From contig CAZNEZ010000030.1 of assembly GCA_964572475.1 (NCBI GenBank), forward strand, positions 1-28,353: DNA of 28,353 nucleotides. The letters run 5' to 3'. This DNA comes from CAZNEZ01 sp964572475. GTDB taxonomy: Bacteria > Bacillota > Clostridia > Lachnospirales > Lachnospiraceae. A program made the position numbers and the translations under genes. Under the pieces are notes generated by a model. It was not told where the DNA came from, ran no database searches, and saw only the letters and a list, made by a program, of their open reading frames with translations. This document shows positions 8,246 to 15,524 of this stretch, piece after piece (the stretch's first letter is position 1; each line of letters starts with the position of its first letter).

Positions 8246-8869
8246 CTATACCTTGATATTGTCCTTTATCTTGGCAAATGCAGCTTCTTTAATTCCTGAT
8301 ATCTTCATAATATCCTCAATACAGGTAAATTTACCTATATTCTCTCTGTAATCAATAATACTATTAGCCTTAGATTCACCAATTCCAGGAAGAGTCATAA
8401 GTTCTTCTTTAGTGGAAGTGTTAAGGTTAACAAGATTATTTTTTTCCTTCACATGTTCTTGATTGCTAGTATCCATACTAATAATTCCATTAGCTATATC
8501 TTCTTTGGATGGAATTACTATCTTCTCAGAATCACTAACTACTTTAGCTCTGTTAACATAATCGATAACAGCCTGCTCAGTAAATCCTCCAGCAAGCTCT
8601 ATCACCCGATAGATTCTTGCTCCCTCTTCTACCTCGTACACACCAGGATTAATCACTTCTCCTGAAATGTCCACATATATTGATTGACCTTTAGTACTTT
8701 CTTTAATTGCATCACTAGCATTGTAACTATCATTTTCATTCTTTGTAGCATTATCTTCTCTTGAAAATGTAATCTCCTGTGAGCCTTTTGGTGCAGAACA
8801 GCTATATAGCAATCCACACAATAAAAAAGTCATAATAATTAGTAGTTTTTTAATAGTTTTGTTTGGCAT
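8246..8869 (-). CDS. comEA: ComEA-like DNA-binding lipoprotein (SLBB + helix-hairpin-helix)
   Basis: ComEA binds double-stranded DNA outside the membrane and passes it to the ComEC channel. This 207-aa protein starts with a lipoprotein signal (KKLLIIMTFLLCGLLYSC; Cys ~23), then an SLBB domain (YVDISGEVINPGVYEVEEGA, ~65-130) and a C-terminal tandem helix-hairpin-helix domain (VNLNTSTKEELMTLPGIG, then IDYRENIGKF, ~145-207), the DNA-binding part. A lipid anchor differs from the transmembrane anchor of B. subtilis ComEA. The start at 8869 has AGGAG seven bases upstream; an in-frame ATG at 8887 would add six residues but has a poorly spaced GAGGG. It is the first gene of the comE-type operon, behind a promoter at 8918-8946. 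Confidence 0.9.
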   Translation of the reverse strand: MPNKTIKKLLIIMTFLLCGLLYSCSAPKGSQEITFSREDNATKNENDSYNASDAIKESTKGQSIYVDISGEVINPGVYEVEEGARIYRVIELAGGFTEQAVIDYVNRAKVVSDSEKIVIPSKEDIANGIISMDTSNQEHVKEKNNLVNLNTSTKEELMTLPGIGESKANSIIDYRENIGKFTCIEDIMKISGIKEAAFAKIKDNIKV

Positions 8870-8917
8870 TTTATCTCTCCTTTTCATAAAGAGATTCCCT
8901 CAAAACACCGTACTTTA

Positions 8918-8946
8918 ATACTAACCCAAACAGATTAAATTTACAA
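8918..8946 (-). promoter_or_regulatory. Candidate promoter of the comEA operon
   Basis: On the minus strand TTGTAA (8946-8941), a 17-base spacer and TAGTAT (8923-8918) form a 4/6 plus 4/6 match to the sigma-A consensus. The -10 box lies about 48 bases before the comEA start. The site fills the gap between comEA and the ydcZ-like gene, where no strong terminator is seen, so read-through from the arg cluster is possible. Confidence 0.35.
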
Positions 8947-8949
8947 CTG

Positions 8950-9378
8950 TTATTTTTTAAAAATAACAACTCCAATGATGGCAATAACCATACCTACTAT
9001 TTTTCTCCATTCAAAGCCTACTTTCTCTACTCCAAACAATCCGAATACTTCTATTAGATACGCTGCAATTAACTGTGAAATAACTATAATCATTACAGCT
9101 TTTGCAGGACCAAGACTTCCCATGCTCTTAATTACCGTAAATGTGATAAATGCACCAATAACTCCTCCTAAAAGCATATATTTTGAGTCTACTTTAGCAA
9201 GAGCTGAAAAGCTTTCTCTTCCAGTAAAAAACCATGCAGCCAGACACACTATTAATGCTGTAAGCTGAACAAAACAGTTGCTCACCCATATACTTGTTGC
9301 TTTAGTAACCCCAGTATTAAACACTCCCTGAACGCTCATTAGTGCACCTGAAACAAGTGCCATTACAAATCCAATCAT
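8950..9378 (-). CDS. YdcZ/DUF606 family small membrane transporter
   Basis: A 142-aa hydrophobic protein with four or five membrane segments. The start MIGFVMALVSGALMSVQGVF and the motifs FNTGVTKATS and LGPAKAVMIIVISQLIAAYLIE are typical of the YdcZ/DUF606 branch of the drug/metabolite transporter superfamily; these half-size proteins act as dimers and their substrates are mostly unknown. The ATG at 9378 has a perfect GGAGG seven bases upstream, so I prefer it to the earlier ATG at 9414. This ribosome binding site can be masked by a hairpin that begins just after the stop of the upstream solute-binding protein. The protein ends in Lys-Lys. Confidence 0.85.
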   Translation of the reverse strand: MIGFVMALVSGALMSVQGVFNTGVTKATSIWVSNCFVQLTALIVCLAAWFFTGRESFSALAKVDSKYMLLGGVIGAFITFTVIKSMGSLGPAKAVMIIVISQLIAAYLIEVFGLFGVEKVGFEWRKIVGMVIAIIGVVIFKK

Positions 9379-9380
9379 AA

Positions 9381-9455
9381 AAATACCTCCACTTGGTCTT
9401 ATATAGTTAATCATATGCTACACAAACTATATTTTATCCAAAAGCGGAGGTATTT
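9381..9455 (-). promoter_or_regulatory. Hairpin that would sequester the ydcZ-like ribosome binding site
   Basis: In minus-strand transcripts AAATACCTCC (9455-9446) pairs perfectly with GGAGGTATTT (9390-9381), which contains the GGAGG ribosome binding site of the next gene. One G-U pair and CTT/AAG extend the stem to about 14 bp. Inside the loop ATATAGTT (9432-9425) pairs with AACTATAT (9408-9401). The loop also carries TATAAG (9405-9400) preceded after 16 bases by TTGTGT, a possible promoter whose transcript would start inside the hairpin and escape masking. A factor-independent terminator is a weaker reading (TATTTTT follows the stem). Confidence 0.5.
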
Positions 9456-9457
9456 AA

Positions 9458-10705
9458 TCAATTATTTGAAGCAATAAGGTCTTCTTCTAATTTGTTCATA
9501 ATAGTATCTGCATCTTCACCCTTCCAGATATTCTTATATGCATTTTCTATAAGAAGCCAGTAATTGCTTGTTACTCTTAATTTAGGAAAACATTTTGAAT
9601 TCTCATATATTTTCCACATAGTATTGAGTACAACTGAATCTGTTTCATATTCTCTTGATGGAATTCTGTCAGTCATCTCATATATTTCATTAGCATGATC
9701 ATATGACAATGCTTTTGCAAACATTTTAGCAGCTTCCTTATTCTGTGAATATGGATTGACTGCTATATTCTGGCTTACTGACAAAGTCTTAGTCTCTAGC
9801 TCATTTGTCAGATTAGGAATTGATGTAACTCCAAAATCCAGCTCAGATGCTTCAACTTTCTTAATTCCATCTACTCCAAGAATTGTAAATACTGTCTTTC
9901 CATTTATAAATTCATTAATCATTGTATCATAATTAATTGTGTTTATATCTATTGAAAAATATGAATATAAATCATGAAAATAATTAGCAGCAGCTTTTAC
10001 TCTTTCATTATTAGTATCCACCTTTGAGATATCTTCGCCCTTATCTCCTGCAAGATCAATATATTTTCCCATGAAGCCAAAGTTATAAAATATTGAACTT
10101 ACATCCCATTGAAGTATATTCTCAACAGTACTGTCACCTGTCTCAAATTCATCTGCAAATGTCTTAATTGCGTCAAAATTATCAGGTACCGTTGTAACAT
10201 ATTTTTTATTATAGACTAATGCTGACGTAGTAAAAAACATAGGATATGAAACAAGTTTGTCCTTAAATGATGCCATATTAATTGCCATTTTAGAATAATT
10301 TGCTTCATTGTATATATCTGTATCCGTATTTTCTTCAGTTACGCCTAAAAGTACCGCCTGCTCTAATCTGTCACTTTTCATAATATACAGATCTGGCCTT
10401 CCTTCTTCGGCATTCTTATTAGCAGAAATATTATTAATATATTCTACATCTGGCTGATAAATACAATTAATTGTTATGTCATATTCATCCGAAAATTCTG
10501 TTGCAACACTCTCGACATAAGCCTGAACATCCTTGTCAGAATACCATAGATTTAGCACACCGTTTGGTCTGTATGAGTTATCAGTTGAATTTTGAATCTG
10601 CTTATTTTTCTCATCTGTTCTATTCTCTTTATATTCTTTTCCAAGTATCACAACTACTACTGTCAAAAGAATCATAATAATAATTCCCGGTATTTTTCGT
10701 TTCAT
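9458..10705 (-). CDS. Extracellular solute-binding protein, family 1
   Basis: A 415-aa ABC-type substrate-binding protein of the maltose/oligosaccharide-binding (MalE) superfamily. After a membrane-spanning N-terminus (IIIMILLTVVVVILG, ~8-22) comes the first lobe (GVLNLWYSDKDVQAYVESVA, ~49-68), then PDLYIMKSDRLEQAVLLG and a C-terminal part (SQNIAVNPYSQNKEAAKMFA, then IPSREYET) usual in these proteins. No Cys follows the hydrophobic stretch, so it seems anchored by an uncleaved segment, not as a lipoprotein. No permease or ATPase gene is near, making it an orphan. It starts 20 bases after argD with AAAGGA before the ATG, so it is likely transcribed with the arginine genes. The ligand is unknown; sugar is the family norm, but its position leaves other substrates possible. 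Confidence 0.82.
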   Translation of the reverse strand: MKRKIPGIIIMILLTVVVVILGKEYKENRTDEKNKQIQNSTDNSYRPNGVLNLWYSDKDVQAYVESVATEFSDEYDITINCIYQPDVEYINNISANKNAEEGRPDLYIMKSDRLEQAVLLGVTEENTDTDIYNEANYSKMAINMASFKDKLVSYPMFFTTSALVYNKKYVTTVPDNFDAIKTFADEFETGDSTVENILQWDVSSIFYNFGFMGKYIDLAGDKGEDISKVDTNNERVKAAANYFHDLYSYFSIDINTINYDTMINEFINGKTVFTILGVDGIKKVEASELDFGVTSIPNLTNELETKTLSVSQNIAVNPYSQNKEAAKMFAKALSYDHANEIYEMTDRIPSREYETDSVVLNTMWKIYENSKCFPKLRVTSNYWLLIENAYKNIWKGEDADTIMNKLEEDLIASNN

Positions 10706-10725
10706 ATTATATTTCCTTTCACAAA

Positions 10726-11916
10726 TCAGTCAAGTATCGAATCAAGTATATCTATCATCTCATCTACATTTTCATTTGTGATAATAAGCGGAGGCACCAT
10801 ACGAAGCACATTAGTACCTGCTGATATAATAATAAGTCCTTTTTCATGAGCTTTGAGAATTATTTCTCCTATTGGCTTATTAAGAACAAGCCCCTGCATA
10901 AGACCTTTTCCACGTCGAGCTTCTATGCAATCATGTTTTTTAATAAGTTCATCAAGCCTTTTTTCAAGATATGAGCTTACTTCATTAACATGCTTTAGCA
11001 CTTCTGGATTAGCAAACATATCCATCACTTTGTTAACTGCTGCTGTTGCAAATGGATTACCACCATATGTAGTTCCATGGTCCCCTGGTACCATAGCACT
11101 TGCAACTTTATCTATAGCAAGAAATGCTCCAACAGGAACTCCACATCCAAGTGCTTTTGCTACTGTAATTACATCTGGTTTAATCCCATAGTTTTCATAT
11201 GCAAACATCCTGCCTGTACGTCCAAGTCCACATTGAATTTCATCACAAATCATAACTATATCTTTTTCATCACAGATTTTACGGATTCCTTTTATAAATT
11301 CATCTGTTGCTGGATATATTCCACCTTCTCCTTGAACTGTTTCTAGGATAATAGCACAAGTCTTATCATTTACAAGGGATTTTATACTGTCAAGATTGTT
11401 ATATTCTGCAAACTTTACTCCACCTATTAGTGGCTTAAATGCTTCCTGATATTTAGCATTGCCTGTAACTGATAAAGCTCCTAAACTTCTGCCATGAAAT
11501 GAATGATTCATGGCTATAATCTCATGGTCTGTTTTTCCATCCTTATTATATGCATATTTACGTGCAAGCTTAATGGCTCCTTCTATTGCTTCTGTACCAC
11601 TATTTGTAAAAAATACACGGTCCATTCCCGAAATCTTAGTAAGTTTTGTAGCAGCTTCAATCGAAGGAACATTATAGTATAGATTTGATGTATGAATCAG
11701 CTTATCTATCTGCTCTTTCATAGCATCATTTAATTCCTTATTACCATAACCAAAAGCATATACAGCTATTCCTGCTGCAAAATCAAGATATTTCTTGCCA
11801 TCAGTATCATAGAGATACACACCATCTGCTTTATCAAGTACTATCTTATAGCGATTATATGTATGAAAAAGTACTTTTTCAGCCTGGTCAATATATTCTT
11901 GTTTATTAATTTTCAT
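10726..11916 (-). CDS. argD: Acetylornithine aminotransferase
   Basis: A PLP enzyme (396 aa) that converts N-acetylglutamate semialdehyde to N-acetylornithine with glutamate as amino donor, in the cytoplasm. It shows class-III aminotransferase features: FFTNSGTEAIEGAIKLARKY (~95-115), HSFHGRSLGALSVTG, VQGEGGIYPA, CDEIQCGLGRTG and the PLP-binding lysine in TVAKALGCGVPVGAF. The start is either ATG at 11916 or the adjoining GTG at 11919; AGAAAG lies a few bases upstream, so I choose the ATG. It is last in the order argC-argJ-argB-argD and 71 bases after argB, a gap that contains a TATAAT but no good -35. The same fold can also act on succinyl-diaminopimelate; the neighbours make the arginine role clear. 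Confidence 0.95.
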   Translation of the reverse strand: MKINKQEYIDQAEKVLFHTYNRYKIVLDKADGVYLYDTDGKKYLDFAAGIAVYAFGYGNKELNDAMKEQIDKLIHTSNLYYNVPSIEAATKLTKISGMDRVFFTNSGTEAIEGAIKLARKYAYNKDGKTDHEIIAMNHSFHGRSLGALSVTGNAKYQEAFKPLIGGVKFAEYNNLDSIKSLVNDKTCAIILETVQGEGGIYPATDEFIKGIRKICDEKDIVMICDEIQCGLGRTGRMFAYENYGIKPDVITVAKALGCGVPVGAFLAIDKVASAMVPGDHGTTYGGNPFATAAVNKVMDMFANPEVLKHVNEVSSYLEKRLDELIKKHDCIEARRGKGLMQGLVLNKPIGEIILKAHEKGLIIISAGTNVLRMVPPLIITNENVDEMIDILDSILD

Positions 11917-11987
11917 CACGCTTTCTAAATATAAATAATATTATACTTGTATTATTTGTATTATTAATATTTTCAATATCACGAGGG

Positions 11988-12884
11988 TTACTTTTCTTCC
12001 TTATAGAACTTTGTCTCTTCTTCGCCAAGTATTGCAGTTCCAATGCCCTTGTTAGTAAATATCTCAAGTAAAAGACAATGAAGAATTCTTCCATCTAAAA
12101 TATGAACTCTGGATACACCATTTTCAATTGCATCTATACAGTTATTAAGTTTAGGAAGCATTCCACCGCCTATTGTTCCGCCACCTATCAGCTCTTTAGC
12201 TTCATCTACCGTAAGCTCTGAAATAAGTGTAGACTTATCTTCTTTATCTCTGTATACACCTTCAATATCTGTAAGAAATGCCAGCTTTTCAGCATGTACT
12301 GCTGTAGCTATAGCGCAAGCTGCATCATCTGCATTAATATTATAAGTCTGAAATTTTTCATCCATTCCTATTGGGCATACTATAGGTAAATAGTCTTTTT
12401 CAAGTAAATCGTAAAGAATATCTGCATTAACATTAGTAATCTCTCCTACAAATCCAATATCTTCACCGTCAGATAACTTCTTTTCTACATTGAGAAGTCT
12501 TCCATCTTTACCACTAATTCCTATTGCTTTAACACCAAGTTCTTCTACCATCTGAACCAGACCTTTGTTAACCCTGCTCAGAACCATCTCTGCAATCTCC
12601 ATAGTTGGCGCATCTGTTACTCTTAATCCATTAATGAATTTAGGCTCCATTCCTGCTTTTTTTACCCATGAGCTGATTTCTTTTCCTCCACCATGAACAA
12701 TGATAGGTTTAAAGCCAACCAGCTTAAGCAGCGTAACATCTTTAATAACATTTTTCTTTAATTCGTCATCAACCATTGCACTTCCGCCGTATTTAACAAC
12801 GATAATCTTTCTATTAAATCTCTGAATATAAGGCAAAGCCTCTATTAATACATTTGCTTTTTCAAGCCACTGTTCCATTCCCAT
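11988..12884 (-). CDS. argB: Acetylglutamate kinase
   Basis: Phosphorylates N-acetylglutamate (298 aa), the second step of arginine synthesis. Amino-acid-kinase motifs are visible: VVKYGGSAM (~29), IVHGGGKEIS (~61), the acetylglutamate-binding NINADDAACAIA (~178), and GGGTIGGGMLPKL (~231). The N-terminal helix of about 25 residues before the first strand and the C-terminal H-x-x-L-L-E-I-F-T-x-x-G-I-G-T signature are those of arginine-inhibited, hexameric kinases, so this step is probably the feedback-controlled one (inference from family). AAAGGA lies nine bases before the ATG. It follows argJ by 15 bases. Confidence 0.96.
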   Translation of the reverse strand: MGMEQWLEKANVLIEALPYIQRFNRKIIVVKYGGSAMVDDELKKNVIKDVTLLKLVGFKPIIVHGGGKEISSWVKKAGMEPKFINGLRVTDAPTMEIAEMVLSRVNKGLVQMVEELGVKAIGISGKDGRLLNVEKKLSDGEDIGFVGEITNVNADILYDLLEKDYLPIVCPIGMDEKFQTYNINADDAACAIATAVHAEKLAFLTDIEGVYRDKEDKSTLISELTVDEAKELIGGGTIGGGMLPKLNNCIDAIENGVSRVHILDGRILHCLLLEIFTNKGIGTAILGEEETKFYKEEK

Positions 12885-12899
12885 TATAACATTTCCTTT

Positions 12900-14129
12900 C
12901 TAGCTGCGATAATCCGCATTTATTTTAACATAATCATAAGTAAGATCACAACCCCATGCTGTTGCTTCTTTGTCTCCCATCTTAATATCTGCAATTGCAG
13001 TTACCTCAGGTTCTGAAAGAATCTTAGTTGCTTCTTCTTCACTATAGTCTGTAGCTGTACCATCTTCAACAATCTTAATCTTTCCAGCTTTACTTTCAAA
13101 GTAAATATCTGACTTTTCAGGGTCAAAATCAACTCCAGAATATCCCATTGCACATAGAATACGTCCCCAGTTAGCATCATGTCCATATATAGCTGCTTTA
13201 ACCAGACTTGAAGTTACAATTGATTTACTCATTGTTACAGCATCTTCTTTGGTCTTGGCATTTATTACCTTAACTTCAAATAATGCAGTTGCACCTTCTC
13301 CATCTCCTGCCATCTTCTTAGCAAGATAAGTGTTTACTTCATTAAGAGCTCTTGCAAATGTATAGTAATCTTCATTCTTTTCTGTAATCTCTTCATTACC
13401 GCATAATCCATTAGATAATGCTAGTAATGTATCATTTGTTGATGTATCTCCATCAACTGAAATCATATTATATGTATCTAAAACATCTTCGCTTAATGCT
13501 GTCTGTAACATCTTCTTAGAGATATTAACATCAGTAGTTACAAATGAAAGCATTGTACACATATTTGGATGAATCATCCCTGAACCTTTGCACATACCTC
13601 CAATAACTGCCTTTTTTCCTCCGATTTCAATTTCAAATGCTATCTGCTTTGAAACTGTATCCGTTGTCATAATAGCTTCTGCTGCAAGTGTTCCATCTTC
13701 TTTGCTAGTTCCAAGATTCATCGCAAGCTTGGGAATACCTGCAAGCATCTTATCCATTGGCAACTGCTTACCAATAACACCTGTAGATGCTACTAGAACT
13801 GACTCTGTAGGAACTTTTAAAGCCTTGCCGACTTCTGCTGATAAATCATGACAATATCCATATCCTTCAGTACCTGTACATGCATTAGCAACTCCACTAT
13901 TAATGATAATTGCCTGTGCAAAGTCACTATTATGAACAACTTCCATATCCCATTTTACTGGAGCAGCCTTTACTTTATTAGTTGTAAATGTTCCTGCAAC
14001 CTTGCAAGGTGCTAAACTATATACCATAGCCATATCTTTCTTACCTGAATGGCCTTCTTTAATCCCTACTTCAATACCAGTTGCACTAAAACCTGTTGCA
14101 GCGGTAATACCGCCATCTATTTTCTTCAT
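12900..14129 (-). CDS. argJ: Glutamate N-acetyltransferase / amino-acid acetyltransferase
   Basis: ArgJ moves the acetyl group from N-acetylornithine to glutamate, closing the acetyl cycle; some members also use acetyl-CoA. The 409-aa precursor is expected to self-cleave into two chains before the Thr of KGSGMIHPNMCTMLSF (~190). That Thr is the nucleophile and is present, while the residue before it is Cys, not the common Ala. Other family stretches are TTNKVKAAPVKWD, IINSGVANACTG (~75-88), STGVIGKQLPMDK and, near the end, YGHDANWGRILCAMGYSG. It sits between argC and argB, and AGGAT precedes the ATG at a proper distance. A possible pseudoknot lies upstream in the argC-argJ gap. Whether it is mono- or bifunctional cannot be read from sequence; no argA or argE is in the window. 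Confidence 0.95.
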   Translation of the reverse strand: MKKIDGGITAATGFSATGIEVGIKEGHSGKKDMAMVYSLAPCKVAGTFTTNKVKAAPVKWDMEVVHNSDFAQAIIINSGVANACTGTEGYGYCHDLSAEVGKALKVPTESVLVASTGVIGKQLPMDKMLAGIPKLAMNLGTSKEDGTLAAEAIMTTDTVSKQIAFEIEIGGKKAVIGGMCKGSGMIHPNMCTMLSFVTTDVNISKKMLQTALSEDVLDTYNMISVDGDTSTNDTLLALSNGLCGNEEITEKNEDYYTFARALNEVNTYLAKKMAGDGEGATALFEVKVINAKTKEDAVTMSKSIVTSSLVKAAIYGHDANWGRILCAMGYSGVDFDPEKSDIYFESKAGKIKIVEDGTATDYSEEEATKILSEPEVTAIADIKMGDKEATAWGCDLTYDYVKINADYRS

Positions 14130-14144
14130 ATAAAATCCTCATTT

Positions 14145-14199
14145 CTGCGTTGCCTTTTATGAATAATAGCCTTTGTGTCAAACAACGCGCAGACACAAA
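14145..14199 (-). promoter_or_regulatory. Candidate pseudoknot in the argC-argJ gap
   Basis: In the minus-strand transcript TTTGTGTC (14199-14192) pairs with GACACAAA (14179-14172), an 8-bp stem with a 12-base loop. The loop contains GCGTTG (14188-14183), which is complementary to CAACGC (14152-14147) further downstream, directly before the argJ ribosome binding site. Both pairings together make an H-type pseudoknot. No U tract follows, so it is not a standard terminator. A role in argJ translation or mRNA stability is inferred. Confidence 0.35.
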
Positions 14200-14210
14200 T
14201 CTAACTAGTT

Positions 14211-15251
14211 TTATGGGAACATTGGTACCTGCATTAATCCTTCTGTTTCCTCAAATCCAAACATAAGATTCATATTCTGTACCGCCTGACCTGCAGCACC
14301 TTTAATTACATTATCAAGTGCGCCCATCATAATAATTCTATGTGTTCTCTCATCTATTTTAAAATTAACATCAACGTAATTACTACCTTCTACCCATCTT
14401 GTCTCAGGTGGTACATCTTTATCTAATACTCTTACAAATGTCTCATTTGAATAGTATTTATCATATACAGCCTTAACCTCATCATATTTCACATCTTTTT
14501 TCAGTGAAGCATATGCTGTAACAAGAATTCCTCTATTCATTGGTACAAGATGAGGTGTGAAATTGATTACTACATCAGTACCAGATGCATAAGATAACTG
14601 TTCTTCAATCTCTGGTATATGTCTATGAGTTGTAACACCATATGCTTTAATATTCTCATTAACCTCGCAGAAGAGATTATTAACTTTAGCGCCACGTCCT
14701 GCTCCTGATGTTCCTGATTTTGCATCTATAATGATTGTGTTCGGATCAATTAGACCTTCCTTAACCATTGGGTATATAGATAGGAAAGAACAAGTTGGAT
14801 AACATCCAGGATTAGCTACAAGTCTGGCATTTTTAACTTTATCCCTGTTTATCTCACACAAGCCATAAACTGCTTCCTCAATAAACTCTGGACTCTTATG
14901 TTCCAATCCATACCATTTTTCATATGTAGCAACATCCTTTATACGGAAATCTGCACTAAGATCAACAATCTTTACCTTTTTAAGAATCTCTTCATTAACA
15001 AGTGTTGAACATAAGCCCTGTGGCGTTGCTGTGAATATAACATCAACTGCCTCTGCAAGTTCATCCATATTATCATCCATGCATTTTTCGTCAACTATCT
15101 GAAACATATTGTTAAATACTTCATAATATTTCTTATCTATATAACTTCTTGAACCATACCACTTGATTTCTACATATCTATGCTGAGTAAGTAATCTTAC
15201 TAATTCAACGCCTGCATATCCAGTTGATCCAATTATTCCTGCTTTTATCAT
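14211..15251 (-). CDS. argC: N-acetyl-gamma-glutamyl-phosphate reductase
   Basis: NADPH-dependent reduction of N-acetylglutamyl phosphate to the semialdehyde, third step of arginine synthesis (346 aa). The Rossmann start KAGIIGSTGYAGVELVRLL (shown in part; GSTGYAG at ~8-14) and the catalytic cysteine in VANPGCYPT (~145) are clear, with SGAGRGAK, THRHIPEIEEQLS and the C-terminal GALDNVIKGAAGQAVQNMN also family-typical. The ATG at 15251 has AGAGG four bases upstream and begins directly before the nucleotide-binding strand; an upstream in-frame codon at 15281 would add ten residues unlike the family. First gene of argCJBD, behind a promoter overlapped by a palindromic operator. Confidence 0.96.
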   Translation of the reverse strand: MIKAGIIGSTGYAGVELVRLLTQHRYVEIKWYGSRSYIDKKYYEVFNNMFQIVDEKCMDDNMDELAEAVDVIFTATPQGLCSTLVNEEILKKVKIVDLSADFRIKDVATYEKWYGLEHKSPEFIEEAVYGLCEINRDKVKNARLVANPGCYPTCSFLSIYPMVKEGLIDPNTIIIDAKSGTSGAGRGAKVNNLFCEVNENIKAYGVTTHRHIPEIEEQLSYASGTDVVINFTPHLVPMNRGILVTAYASLKKDVKYDEVKAVYDKYYSNETFVRVLDKDVPPETRWVEGSNYVDVNFKIDERTHRIIMMGALDNVIKGAAGQAVQNMNLMFGFEETEGLMQVPMFP

Positions 15252-15355
15252 ATGACCTCTTTTCCGTATGCCTATGCACACTAAAAATTCTTATAATACT
15301 ATAATGTATCTTATTTAAAGGCAATTGTAAATACCTTCTTTTTTTAATGTTAATA

Positions 15356-15384
15356 ATTATACATCCATTTTGCATAATATGCAA
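15356..15384 (-). promoter_or_regulatory. argC promoter overlapped by a palindromic operator
   Basis: On the minus strand TTGCAT (15384-15379), 17 bases and a perfect TATAAT (15361-15356) form the promoter. Its -35 half is part of the perfect palindrome TTGCATA-A-TATGCAA (15370-15384 on the plus strand). The repeat is close to, but one base shorter than, the ARG box layout TGAAT-N4-ATTCA. A repressor there would block RNA polymerase. ArgR is the natural candidate, given the genes on both sides. Confidence 0.6.
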
Positions 15385-15429
15385 TATTTTTTTGTATTTT
15401 TTTAAATACGTTAAATTCCCCATTGATTT

Positions 15430-15457
15430 TTGTTTCCTTATGATGTATATTTATAAT
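15430..15457 (+). promoter_or_regulatory. argG promoter
   Basis: A perfect TATAAT (15452-15457) lies 16 bases after TTGTTT (15430-15435), a 3/6 -35. Transcription would begin near 15464, inside the operator cluster at 15461-15496. The weak -35 and the following operators fit a repressible promoter. Confidence 0.5.
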
Positions 15458-15460
15458 ATC

Positions 15461-15496
15461 TTGCATAAAGCAATTGATTTTATGCATAAATATTAA
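15461..15496 (+). promoter_or_regulatory. Two operator-like sites before argG (probable ARG boxes)
   Basis: TTGC-ATAAA-GCAA (15461-15473) is an imperfect palindrome. It is followed by the perfect palindrome TTTATGCATAAA (15479-15490). TGCATAAATATTAA (15483-15496) matches the ARG box pattern TGAAT-N4-ATTCA at 8 of the 10 fixed positions. With the site at 15370-15384 there are three TGCAT-type elements in 130 bases between divergent arginine genes. Co-repression of argC and argG by an ArgR/AhrC protein with arginine is the likely meaning; the regulator gene is not in the window. Confidence 0.5.
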
Positions 15497-15524
15497 TAAT
15501 ATACATTTTGAATGGAGGATTCTC

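Noticed and set aside
8949..8968. Inverted repeat GTTATTTTT/AAAAATAAC as a terminator of the ydcZ-like gene
   Set aside because: It is formed by the last codons and stop (F-K-K-stop), is almost only A/T, and has no loop or U tract of a terminator.
13588..13851. Antisense open frames inside argJ and other genes
   Set aside because: They are reverse-strand shadows of well-supported genes with no ribosome binding sites or recognisable domains.
15474..15524. Upstream TTG start of argG
   Set aside because: The extra 17 residues run through the operator cluster, while ATG 15525 has a perfect GGAGG and starts at the family N-terminus.
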